A stretch of 64,000 nucleotides of DNA from Massilia sp. Se16.2.3 (GTDB lineage Bacteria; Pseudomonadota; Gammaproteobacteria; Burkholderiales; Burkholderiaceae_D). The notes under the pieces are model-generated. The model made no database searches, was not told the DNA's origin, and saw only the letters and a program-made list of their open reading frames with translations. Positions 1-8,295 of the stretch are shown piece by piece. A program made the translations under genes and the position numbers. The stretch covers positions 124,001-188,000 of the forward strand of contig NZ_CP050451.1 in assembly GCF_014171595.1 (NCBI RefSeq). The letters run 5' to 3'. The stretch's first letter is position 1. Each line of letters opens with the position of its first letter.

Positions 1-144
1 CGGCTCGAAAGGCACGACAGCGCCGTTGCGGCGCAGGATGCGGTAGTCGGCGCGGGCGGCGATGTCGGCGGCGCTATTGGTGCCACTGAGGCCGGCAGCC
101 GTTCCTGGTTGTGGGTGGATTGAAATGTCTTGGGATGTCTGCAT
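1..144 (-). CDS. nrdA: Ribonucleoside-diphosphate reductase alpha subunit, N-terminal fragment
   Basis: The first 48 codons of a minus-strand gene that runs off the left edge. The start ATG is at 144-142, with a GGAGG Shine-Dalgarno five bases upstream. The visible protein begins MQTSQDISIHPQPG and reaches DYRILRRNGAVVPFEP, which resembles the ATP-cone entry of class Ia NrdA proteins of Burkholderiales. NrdA carries the catalytic and allosteric sites that reduce ribonucleotides to deoxyribonucleotides with NrdB. Assignment rests on this short stretch plus the NrdR-type operator pair about 340 bp upstream. The catalytic cysteines lie outside the window. Confidence 0.72.
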   Translation of the reverse strand, partial: MQTSQDISIHPQPGTAAGLSGTNSAADIAARADYRILRRNGAVVPFEP

Positions 145-306
145 GGGGCCTCCAGGAAGGGCAGTCGTGCTGCCACCGATTTGTCAGACCGCCTGCCGCG
201 CGCGCGGGTGGGCGAATGAACGATTTAAAAAGCAAAAACCACCCCTGCCAGCCTGGCTGAGCCAAGCCGGACGATGTGCTTGCCGGTGAATGTTGCCACG
301 CTTCCA

Positions 307-407
307 AGGCGCCTAACAAAACCCCCATAGCGGCGTTGCGGCTCCTTGCCGTACAGGCATACTGTCTTCGTCGCCGCGCCTTGCTCTGACGGTTTTGTTA
401 GGCGCCT
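307..407. repeat. Palindrome with 17-bp perfect arms and attC-like core boxes
   Basis: The left arm aggcgcctaacaaaacc (307-323) is the exact reverse complement of ggttttgttaggcgcct (391-407). Inside the arms, GCCTAAC fits the integron R'' consensus RYYYAAC and GTTAGGC fits the R' consensus GTTRRRY. The 67-bp centre has further pairing (gcggcg at 330-335 with cgccgc at 372-377). It could be a solitary attC-like site, a MITE-like element or a structured nrdA leader RNA. No integrase or cassette gene is nearby. Confidence 0.6.
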
Positions 408-478
408 CAAGCCAGGGCCGCCGTAGGCTGCATTATTTCCTAGCAGCTACACTCTCGGTCCTACGCTTGGGCTCGCTA

Positions 479-524
479 CCACTATATCTAGTGGGGTGGT
501 TTGATATGGGACTAATTGTAGTAC
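479..524 (-). promoter_or_regulatory. Tandem NrdR boxes over a putative nrdA promoter
   Basis: Box 1, ccactatatctagtgg (479-494), matches the NrdR consensus acaCwATATaTwGtgt at all but the outer bases and one central base. Box 2 (509-524) retains ACTA-N6-TAGT. The two ACTA cores are 30 bp apart, close to three helical turns, as in known NrdR operators. A minus-strand TACAAT (520-515) lies inside box 2 and could be the -10. Repression of nrdA by NrdR when dATP is plentiful is inferred from this arrangement. Confidence 0.6.
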
Positions 525-688
525 TTGGCCGCGCGGCCGTGCAAGTGAATAAATTCTCAATTTCTTGCGTTTTTCGTGTGCGCTGGCCTTGACAATTCAG
601 TCGGCGGATCATTATGCGCGGTGGCCGGTAAGTGAGCACTAACATGCTGCTCAAGTCTTGATCAGCTCGGGCACACCTTGCCCGATTG

Positions 689-709
689 CGGTGCGTCCCG
701 CACCGTTTT
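689..709 (+). terminator. Terminator-like hairpin, no obvious partner gene
   Basis: Stem cggtgcg (689-695), loop tcc, stem cgcaccg (699-705), followed by four T. It would act on plus-strand transcripts, but no plus-strand gene precedes it, so it may be only a stable hairpin. Confidence 0.3.
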
Positions 710-843
710 GCACTGGCGAAAAGCCAACGATTTGTGACAGGAAGGGACGGGGCGCTCTGTGACAATTCATGCAATATGCATCCTGTGGCAACACTGTCGT
801 CGCCATGGAAATATTGCCCGCCTCGTGTGCGAGCGCCCTTTTA

Positions 844-1014
844 TCAGACGGGTGTGCGTCCGGGCGTCGCCGGCGGGCGTACGCAGGTATTCGCTTCGCT
901 GTCCCAGTTACCGCCCGCCTCGCGGCAGGCCTTGGCATCGTTCTCGTGCTTCATCCACATCAGCGCGGCGATCAGGGCAATGGCTAGGGCGGCATAACGT
1001 AGCAGTTTGGGCAT
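844..1014 (-). CDS. Small membrane-anchored hypothetical protein downstream of pilR
   Basis: A 56-residue ORF, MPKLLRYAALAIALIAALMW..., that begins immediately after the pilR stop (TGAATG, no gap), so it is probably translationally coupled to pilR. An N-terminal hydrophobic segment (about residues 4-20) is followed by a short exported tail with two cysteines (C30 and C44) and a Pro-rich end. Similar small single-span proteins accompany pilSR in relatives, but I cannot name the family. Too short for any reaction to be inferred. Confidence 0.55.
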   Translation of the reverse strand: MPKLLRYAALAIALIAALMWMKHENDAKACREAGGNWDSEANTCVRPPATPGRTPV

Positions 1015-2473
1015 TCAATTCTCCGGTGCTTGGATATCGAGTTTCTGCATCTGGTAGCGCAGCTGGCGTACGCTGATGCCGAGCAGGCTGGCGGTCCTGG
1101 TGCGGTTGAACTGGGTCTGCTGCAGGGCGCGCTGGATGATGTCGCGTTCGACCTGCTCGAGATAGGCCGGCAGGTTGGACGGCAAGACCTCCGGTCCCAC
1201 GGCCGGTGCCGGGGATGCCACGGCGGGCACGGAAGCCGGCGCCGGCTCGGCCCGCGCCATCGTCCCCACTGCGCTCGCCGTCACGCCCGCCGCCTCCGCC
1301 AAGGCGGCGCTCTCGCGCCCCGCCTCGCCCGCACGCGCCTTCAGGGACAGGTCTTCCACCGGATCACGCCGTCGTTGGCAAAGGCGAGCGCCCGCTCGAG
1401 CACGTTTTCCAGTTCGCGCACATTGCCCGGGAAGGAATACGCGCGCAAGGCATCGAGCACGCCCGGGCCGAGCGAGGCGCCGCCCGGGCCCGCCAGCCGC
1501 GCCAGGATGGCCTCGGTCAGCACCGGCAGGTCGTCGAGCCGCTCGCGCAGCGGCGGCAGCGCCAGTTCGATCACGTTCAGGCGGTAGAACAAGTCCCTGG
1601 CGGAACAGGCCATTCTCGACGCACCTGGCCAGGTCCTTGTGGGTGGCGCTGATGATGCGCACGTCCACCGGTTCTTCCGGGGTGGCGCCGATCTTGCGCA
1701 CGCGCCGCTCTGGATCGCGCGCAGCAGTTTGACCTGCATCGCCAGCGGCAGGTCGGCCACCTCGTCGAGCATCAGGGTGCCGCCGTCGGCCGCCCGGAAA
1801 AAGCCCTCGCGCTCTTCGCCGGCGCCGGTGAAGGCGCCCTTGCGGTGGCCGAAGAACTCGGCCTCCATCAGGTTTTCGGGAATCGCGCCGCAGTTCACCG
1901 CGACAAACGGCTTGGCGGCGCGCGAACTCTGGGCATGGATTTCGCGCGCGGCCAGTTCCTTGCCGGCGCCGGATTCGCCGGTGATCGCGATCGGTGCCAT
2001 CGACCGCGCCAGGCGGCCGATCTGGGCCCGCAGCGACTGCATCGCCACCGAGTTGCCGATCAGGCGCGAGGGCGCGGCGCCCTCCCCGGCCGGGCCACCG
2101 CCGGCGCTTCCGACAGCTTCAGGGCCGAGCGCACCATCACGCGCAGCTCGTCGAGCACCACCGGTTTCGAGACATAATCGAATGCGCCAGCTTTTAACGC
2201 CACCACCGCGTTGTCGGCACTGCCAAAGGCGGTGATGACGGCGATCGGCGTCTTCGAGCTGCCTGACACCTCGCGCACCAGTTCCAGGCCCAGGCCATCG
2301 GGCAGGCGCATGTCGGTCAGCACCAGCGCATAGGCATTGTCGGCCACCAGCCGGCGCGCTTCGCGCAGCGTCGCCGCGCAATCGACATCGAGGCCCATTT
2401 TCACGAGGGTGATCTCGAGCAGGTCGCGCAGGTCGGCTTCGTCGTCGACGACGAGGATGCGGGGTGAACTCAT
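1015..2473 (-). pseudogene. pilR: PilR-type sigma-54 response regulator, frame interrupted four times
   Basis: NtrC-family regulator that activates sigma-54 promoters, classically pilA for type IV pili. Domains in order: receiver beginning MSSPRILVVDDEAD (start at 2473), AAA+ domain with Walker A GESGAGKE and the sigma-54 contact GAFTGA, and a Fis-type HTH ending LLGISVRQLRYQMQKL. The reading frame breaks near 2088, 1705, 1612 and 1362. Each break is explained by one missing or extra G/C in a short run, and each side continues as good family sequence. The start overlaps the pilS stop (ATGA). This is either a recently dead gene or, more likely, consensus error; the identity is secure. Confidence 0.8.
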
Positions 2474-4268
2474 GCTGGCCTTTCCTGTTGCTGGCCCGCC
2501 GCGGCGCCGCCAGCGGCTGGGCGAAGGTGATGACAAAACGGCCGCTGCTGCGGTGCGGCTCGGCGCCGGTGGCGTCGAGGCACGTATCGAGCCGAAATTC
2601 GTAATCGAGCTTGGCGCCGTTGTTCAGGCACAGCTCGCGCGCCAGGTACAGTCCCAGGCCCGTGCCCTTGCTCGAGGTCGTATAGAACGGCTCGAACAGG
2701 TGGGCGCGCACCTCGGACGTGATGCCGGGGCCGTCGTCCTGCACGTGCAGCTCGAGGGTACCGAAGGCATCGAGCTCGGGCCAGATGCGGATGCTGCCGG
2801 GCGCGCGGCTGGCGTAGCGGATCGCATTGCCGAGCAAATTGACCAGCACTTCGCGCAGGTGCAGCGCATCGAAACGCACTTCGATCGCACCGAAGCCGCC
2901 GAGCCACACTATATCACCGGCCAGGCCCTGGGTTTCGCAGAACTCGGCCTTCAGCTCGGCCAGGAAGGCGGCCAGCAGCAGCGGTTCCGCATACGGCTGC
3001 GCCTTGCGCGAGAGCTTCAGGATGTCCTCGACCATGCGGTTCACGCGGGCGACGTTGTCGCCGATGATCTTCAACAGGCGCAGCTCGGCCTTGCCATGCT
3101 GGTCTTCGGCCAGCAAGGCCGTGGCGTGGCCGATCGCCGACAGGGGGTTGCGCACCTCGTGGGCGATGCTGGCCGTCAGGCGGCCCATCGACGCCAGTTT
3201 CAGCTGCTGCGCCTGGTTTTCGATGGCGCTCACGTCCTGCAGGGAAAATCACGCTGCGCGCGGGCCCGCGGGCGGCGCACACGACCTGGGCGAAGCGCAG
3301 CTTGAGGTGGGCCGGATGGTCGCGCCGTACGCGCAGGCCGGTATCGCCCGCCACGCTGTCCTGATGGGGCTTGAGAATCACGAAGGCCTCGTCGGGGCCG
3401 GTCGCGCCAGTAACCGGTTCGACCGCGGCCACGGCAGGCGGCGCGGCACGTTGCCCATCCGCCCCGCGCCGGTGGCGAAGGCGCTGGCGACCGGTTCCAG
3501 CGCCGCCAGGTCGTTGAGGCGGTAGCCGGCCGCCGCTTCGATGCCGAGCATGCGCTGCGCGGCCGGGTTGGCGGTGTGGACGCAGCCTTCCGGGTCGACC
3601 ACGAGCACGCCGTCGCCGACGTCGGCGATGACGATCTCGTTGATCGACTGCTGCACCTGCAGGTCGGCACCGCGCTGTGCGGCCAGCTCTTCCTGGCCGA
3701 TCAGGCGCGCCGCCAGACGGTTGAGCAGCCAGACCACGGCAAAGAAGGCGATGCCATACATCCCGCTCTGCATCAGCGGCGGCTCGCTGTTACCCGTGAG
3801 CAGCTGCCAGAACACCTCGAGCAGGATGAAGATCGTGGCCAGCGCCGCCGTGAACAGCGCCAGCAGCAGCGGCGCCAGGATCGCCACGCCGGACAGCGGG
3901 AACAGGTAGAGGATGCCCAGCCCGCTGCGCACGCCGCCGGCGGCCAGGTAGAGCAGCGAGATCACCGCCAGGTCGACGGCGATCTGGCTGCTCAGCTGGA
4001 GCAGGAAGCGCCGCTTCCACAAGGCGGTGATGCCGCCGAAGCAGAGCGCCGTGGCCAGGTAGAAGAAGCAGGTGCCGGCATAGGCCGACGCCCCGCGCGC
4101 ACCGCCGCCACGCACCTCCGGGGCAAGGTAGAGCAGCAGCACCAGCGCAATGACGACACGGGTGACGGTGAACGCCTGCAGCGAGCGCCAGAAGGTGGTG
4201 CGCGACTGCGTGGACAGCGAGGGCCAGCGCGTGGTGAGCGCGGCGGCGCGCAAGGCTCGGGTAAACAA
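2470..4268 (-). pseudogene. pilS: PilS-type membrane histidine kinase, frame interrupted
   Basis: Sensor partner of PilR. The N-terminal third has five or six hydrophobic segments, followed by a PAS-like part and then the kinase core, with H-box SIAHEVRNPLSAIGH, N-box NLLGNAIRYA and G-boxes DDGPGI and GTGLGLYLAREL. The frame breaks near 3440 and 3246 (an extra C in a CCC run after VIF), and probably near 2500, since the natural stop appears to be the TGA overlapping the pilR start. The apparent start is TTG at 4268, three bases after the upstream stop; no better ATG is evident. In PilS the membrane domain senses pilin levels; that role is inferred from family. Confidence 0.8.
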
Positions 4269-4271
4269 GGC

Positions 4272-4523
4272 TCAGTGCGGCGGCAGGCGCACGTGCGACG
4301 GACTGCAATAATCGAGGCCGTCGGCGCGCACGGCTTCCGATGCCGGGAAATGCAGGCCGCAATGGGCGCAGCGGGTCATGTCCTCGATGGCCGCCCTTGG
4401 GGCGGGCGCAGGCGGACGGCGCGGCGCCGCGTCATCGGCGCGGCGGGCGGCGGCGCGCAGTTTCGAGCGCAGCGCGAACACGATGAGGATGGCCAGGCCG
4501 ATCCAGAACACGAGGCGGCTCAT
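4272..4523 (-). CDS. PP0621 family protein
   Basis: An 83-residue protein with one N-terminal membrane segment (about residues 4-18), a basic Ala/Pro-rich linker, and a C-terminal zinc-ribbon-like part with CAHC and YCSPSH. This size and layout are typical of PP0621-family proteins found next to pilS in betaproteobacteria. The start overlaps the upstream ccsA-like stop by four bases (ATGA) and pilS follows within a few bases, so all three are probably one transcript. Function unknown; membrane-tethered metal binding is suggested only by the cysteines. Confidence 0.75.
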   Translation of the reverse strand: MSRLVFWIGLAILIVFALRSKLRAAARRADDAAPRRPPAPAPRAAIEDMTRCAHCGLHFPASEAVRADGLDYCSPSHVRLPPH

Positions 4524-5329
4524 GCGACGCTCCGGTGCAGCACGACTTCCAGCACGAAGCGGCTGCCGACATAGGCCAGCGCCAGCGTGGCGAAACCGGC
4601 CGGGGTGAAGCGCAGCGCCGTCTTGCCGCGCCAGCCACGCCAGCGCCGTCCGGCCAGCAGGCCGCGAACAGGATCCAGGACAAGAGCGCGAAAATGTTCT
4701 TGTGGTCCCAGCGCAGCGCGCGTCCGAACAGCTGCTCGGAGAACACCACGCCCGACAGTACCGTCAGGCTGAGCAGCACGAAACCGATGCCGATCAGCCG
4801 GAACAGCAGTTTTTTCCATCGTCAGCAGCGCGGGCAGCTGGTCGAGCGCCCCGCCGAACCAGCCCGGGCCGGCCGTGACGGTGCGCGCATGCAGGCGCGT
4901 TTCCTGCAGCGCCATCAGCACCGCGTGGAAAGCGGCGATCGTCAGCGTGCTGTAGGCCAGCACGGCGACCGCGACATGCCAGCCGAAAGCGCTCGACTGG
5001 GTCGACAGCGGCATGACGGACCCCGGGAACAGCATCGGCAAGAGCGCGGCGGCGCAGGCGCAGGGCATCACCAAGCGGCGCAGGCCGTCGAGGGCGAAGT
5101 TGCGGTTCTCGAACCAGTAGGCCGCAACCGACACCCACAGCGCGGCCGAGAGCATGATCGCAAAGCCGATGCGCAGGCTGCCCGGCGCAAAGGCGTCGCC
5201 GCCCAAGGCCACCCCGTGCAGGGCCCAGGCCAGCGCGGTGACGCCGGAGATGACGCCGCCCCGGCGCGACGGCAGCAGGGCGCAGGCCGCGTAGAGCAGC
5301 GCCGCGGCAAGGAAAAGGGTGTTGTGCAT
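4520..5329 (-). pseudogene. CcsA/YpjD-like cytochrome c assembly membrane protein, frameshifted
   Basis: Polytopic inner-membrane protein of the CcsA/CcmC superfamily (heme handling during cytochrome c assembly). The first ~175 residues are in one frame with several hydrophobic spans, including FGWHVAVAVLAYSTLTIAAF. The frame then breaks near 4813, where an A5 run appears to have become A6 (TMEK to LLFRLIG), and again near 4665. The remaining pieces supply LRWDHKNIFALLSW and the C-terminal span, completing a normal length of about 270 residues. In relatives this gene sits beside ffh; here an ABC transporter lies between them. Confidence 0.72.
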
Positions 5330-5395
5330 AATCGGCAGTCTACACCAAGGAGAAACGGCCGTGGCGGCCCCTGCCGCCCCGGCAAAGCCGCAGCC

Positions 5396-6199
5396 TCAGT
5401 CGATTGCGGCCATCCTGAGCTCATCGTGGTGATGGCGCTGCTGCTCTTCCATCACCAGGTGGCCCAGTTCGCGCTTGAGGGCGTTGAATTCGGGCGCGGC
5501 CGGGTCGCGCATGCGCGGCAGCTCGACCAGGATGTCGCGCTTGACGGTGCCGGGGCGGTAGGTCATCACGACGATGCGGTCGGCCAGGTAAATCGCTTCC
5601 TCGATGCTGTGGGTGACGAAGAGGATGGTCTTTTTCGTCTCCAGCCAGATGCGCTGCAGTTCGTCCTGCAGGTTGCGCCGGGTCAGCGCGTCGAGGGCGC
5701 CGAAAGGCTCGTCCATCAGCAGGATGGGCGAATCGAGCGCCAGCACGCGCGCGATCGCCACGCGCTGGCGCATGCCGCCGGACAGGTCTTTCGGATAGCG
5801 GGCGCGGAAGTCCGACAGCGACAGCATGCCCAGCAGCGCGCCGACACGCTCGCGGATCCGCGCCTTCGGCATGCCCTTGATTTCCAGGCCGAAGCCGACG
5901 TTCTGCTCGACCGTCATCCAGGGAAACAGCGCGTATTCCTGGAACACCATGCCGCGTTCCGGTCCGGGCCCCGCGACTTGCGCCCCATCGACGAGGATGC
6001 TGCCCGAACTCGGCGGCGAAAAACCGGCCACCGCGTTGAGCAGGGTCGACTTGCCGCAGCCCGAGGGTCCGAGCAGGCAGGTGAATTGCCCGCGCGGGAT
6101 GTCGAGGTCGATGTCCTGCAGCGCCACCACCTGGCGCTCGTCGCTGGCGAAGACCTTGCCGACTCCCTGGATGCGGATATGGGTGTCCAATGCGTCCAT
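5396..6199 (-). CDS. ABC transporter ATP-binding protein, nitrate/sulfonate/taurine type
   Basis: A 267-residue ATPase with Walker A GPSGCGKST (about residues 44-52), signature LSGGMRQR, Walker B LLMDEPFGALD and H-loop VTHSIEEA, matching the SsuB/TauB/NrtD group. It powers import through the permease encoded immediately upstream: the permease stop and this ATG are separated by one base (TGAGATG). It has a His-rich C-terminal tail (QQRHHHDE). The substrate cannot be told from sequence; aliphatic sulfonates, taurine, nitrate and thiamine precursors are all used by this subfamily. Confidence 0.88.
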   Translation of the reverse strand: MDALDTHIRIQGVGKVFASDERQVVALQDIDLDIPRGQFTCLLGPSGCGKSTLLNAVAGFSPPSSGSILVDGAQVAGPGPERGMVFQEYALFPWMTVEQNVGFGLEIKGMPKARIRERVGALLGMLSLSDFRARYPKDLSGGMRQRVAIARVLALDSPILLMDEPFGALDALTRRNLQDELQRIWLETKKTILFVTHSIEEAIYLADRIVVMTYRPGTVKRDILVELPRMRDPAAPEFNALKRELGHLVMEEQQRHHHDELRMAAID

Positions 6200-6200
6200 C

Positions 6201-7025
6201 TCAGTGCTCCAGTCCCCGGTGCCAGCGCAGCAGGTAATTGTTGAGGCGGTTCATGGCGATGTCGATCGCCAGGCCGAGCAGGCCAATGGTGATCATGCCG
6301 GCGATGATCTTGTCAGACCAGAAATACTCGCGCGCTTCCAGGATGCGGTAGCCCAGGCCATTGTTCACGGCGATCATCTCGGAGACGATGACGACGATGA
6401 AGGCGGTGCCGATGCCGATGCGCACGCCCGACAGGATATAGGGCACGGCCGCCGGCAGGATCACGCGCAGGAACATCGTCGTGCCGCCCGCTCCCAGGTT
6501 GCGCGCCGCACGCAGATAGATGCCGTCGACCTGGCGCACCCCGGCAATCGTGTTCATCAGGACGGGGAAAAAGGCGCCCAGCGCGATCAGGAACACGGCC
6601 GGCGGATTGCCGAGCCCGAACCAGAGGATGGCCAGCGGAATGTAGGCGATCGGCGGAATCGGCCGCAGGATCTGCACCAGCGGATTCATCCAGGCATACA
6701 CCGTATTGCTCGCTCCCATCGCCAGCCCGAGCGGCAGCGCCAGCCCGGCGCCGATGACGAAACCCACCACCACCCGGTACAGGCTGGTGAGGGTATCGAC
6801 GATGAGTTCGCCCGAGAAGGCCCAGGACCACCAGCCGCCCTCGGTGTACGCTTCGTACGGCATCAAAGGCAGCAGGTAGGCCACCCAACGCTCCCAGACC
6901 GCGAGCGGCGACGGCAGGATCTGCGGATTGACCCAGCCATTGCTGGCCACCCACTGCCAGATGGCGATGGCCAGCACCGGCACCACCATGCCGACGGCGA
7001 TGTCACGCCAGTTACGCTTTTTCAT
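6201..7025 (-). CDS. ABC transporter permease, SsuC/TauC-like
   Basis: A 274-residue BPD_transp_1-type permease. An N-terminal span (about residues 8-26) is followed by a periplasmic loop and about five further membrane segments. The cytoplasmic coupling loop region RAARNLGAGGTTMFLRVILP resembles the EAA motif that contacts the ATPase. It is the middle gene of the transporter operon: the binding protein ends 15 bp upstream and the ATPase starts one base downstream. Confidence 0.87.
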   Translation of the reverse strand: MKKRNWRDIAVGMVVPVLAIAIWQWVASNGWVNPQILPSPLAVWERWVAYLLPLMPYEAYTEGGWWSWAFSGELIVDTLTSLYRVVVGFVIGAGLALPLGLAMGASNTVYAWMNPLVQILRPIPPIAYIPLAILWFGLGNPPAVFLIALGAFFPVLMNTIAGVRQVDGIYLRAARNLGAGGTTMFLRVILPAAVPYILSGVRIGIGTAFIVVIVSEMIAVNNGLGYRILEAREYFWSDKIIAGMITIGLLGLAIDIAMNRLNNYLLRWHRGLEH

Positions 7026-7040
7026 GCGGGGCCCGGGTGC

Positions 7041-8012
7041 TTACTTGATGTTCAGGCTTTTCTTGGCCGCATCCAGCAGGTCGGTCTTGACCCATTCCTT
7101 GGCCACCGGCGGCTTGGCCATGCGCCCCACCCCGGTCTTGACCATGGTGTCGGTGGTGACCTGGATGTGCTCGGGCGTGATGTCGTAGGAATACGGCGAA
7201 TTGCTGATCGCGTCGTTGAAATCGTCGCTGGTGATCTGGCCCTTGAACACGACCTCGCGCACGTATTTTTCTGCCAGCGCCTTGTCGTCGATGAAGGTCT
7301 TGGTGGCCTGCACGAAGCAGCGCATGAATTTCTCGGCCACGGGGCGGCGTTCGCGATAGAACTTCTCGGTCATGACCATGGTGCGGATCGGTTCGCCGAT
7401 CGGGGTGTCATAGGGTTTCAGCACCTCGGCCCCGAAGCCCTTGTTGATCGCCTGCGAAGACTGCGGCTCCGACTGCATCATGGCGTCGATCTGCTTGCCC
7501 AGCAGCGCCTGGTTCAGGTCGGCATAGGGCAGGAACACCAGCTGCACGTCCTTGCCCGGGGTGACGTCGGCTTTCAGATTGTGCTTGGCCAGCTCCGCCA
7601 TCAGGAGCACTTCCTGGATGCCGCCGCGGGTCACGCCCACGCGCTTGCCCTTGAGCTGGGCCGCGCTGGTAATCTTCAGCTCGGGCCGCGCCACCAGGCG
7701 CGCGCCGCCCTTGGCAAAACCGGCCACGACATAGATGGGCGCGCCGCCGGCACGGCCGGAAATGGCGGCTTCGGAGGCGGTGGTGCCGACATCGAGCTCG
7801 CCGGCGATGATGGCCTGCATCACGTCCAGCCCTTTCGGGAAGATCTTTTCCTCGACCTTGATGCCGCACTTCGGTGCGATTTCCTTGATATACGAAACGG
7901 CGCCATAGTGCGCGAACTTCAGGTTCCCGAGCCGCACCACGTCCTGTGCCTGGGCGCCGGCAGCTGCCAGCAGGGTCATTGCGATCAGGGTCTTGCCGAA
8001 CACTGTAGTCAT
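7041..8012 (-). CDS. ABC transporter periplasmic substrate-binding protein, NMT1/SsuA-like
   Basis: A 323-residue exported protein with a Sec signal peptide ending near GAQA|QDVV (about residue 22). The mature part has features of NMT1/SsuA-like binding proteins: early VRLGNLKFAHYGAVSYIKE, GELDVGTTASEA in the first lobe, and KRVGVTRGG at the hinge. It captures the transporter's ligand in the periplasm. First gene of a three-gene minus-strand operon; GGAGAG precedes the start. No substrate-specifying neighbour (monooxygenase, reductase) is visible, so the ligand is open. Confidence 0.85.
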   Translation of the reverse strand: MTTVFGKTLIAMTLLAAAGAQAQDVVRLGNLKFAHYGAVSYIKEIAPKCGIKVEEKIFPKGLDVMQAIIAGELDVGTTASEAAISGRAGGAPIYVVAGFAKGGARLVARPELKITSAAQLKGKRVGVTRGGIQEVLLMAELAKHNLKADVTPGKDVQLVFLPYADLNQALLGKQIDAMMQSEPQSSQAINKGFGAEVLKPYDTPIGEPIRTMVMTEKFYRERRPVAEKFMRCFVQATKTFIDDKALAEKYVREVVFKGQITSDDFNDAISNSPYSYDITPEHIQVTTDTMVKTGVGRMAKPPVAKEWVKTDLLDAAKKSLNIK

Positions 8013-8295
8013 GCCATCTCTCCGTTATGCTCTCGTCATTCAAAGGGGCTGTCGTGCTGGTGGTGCTGCCGGATCTGCGCTGCCGGATCTGTATTGATTC
8101 CGCCGAGAAAAGGCTATATTGGAATGCAAGATGTGTCAAACACGACAAGACGCGTATCCGACAGATCACCCGAGCGCCGTGCAAAAAACCCCTTGTCGCC
8201 CCCGCCGCGGCGGGCGGCAAGCCCTTGCACAGGGTAAAATGGCAGATTATCGAAGACCGTCCCACGTCTCCTATTCATATACAGTCAGGTAGAAC

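Larger units (their letters stand above)
145..843. other. Long non-coding region upstream of nrdA
   Basis: About 700 bp without a convincing gene. Reading from nrdA outward it holds a 101-bp attC-like palindrome (307-407), the tandem NrdR-type boxes (479-524) and a plus-strand terminator-like hairpin (689-709). If transcription starts near 508 on the minus strand, nrdA has a leader of roughly 360 nt that includes the palindrome. The short ORFs here are in biased frames without ribosome sites and look like shadows. Confidence 0.6.

Noticed and set aside
62..938. Several 60-110 codon ORFs on both strands upstream of nrdA
   Set aside because: They lack ribosome sites, overlap each other and cover the NrdR boxes and the palindrome; only the 844-1014 ORF abutting pilR looks real.
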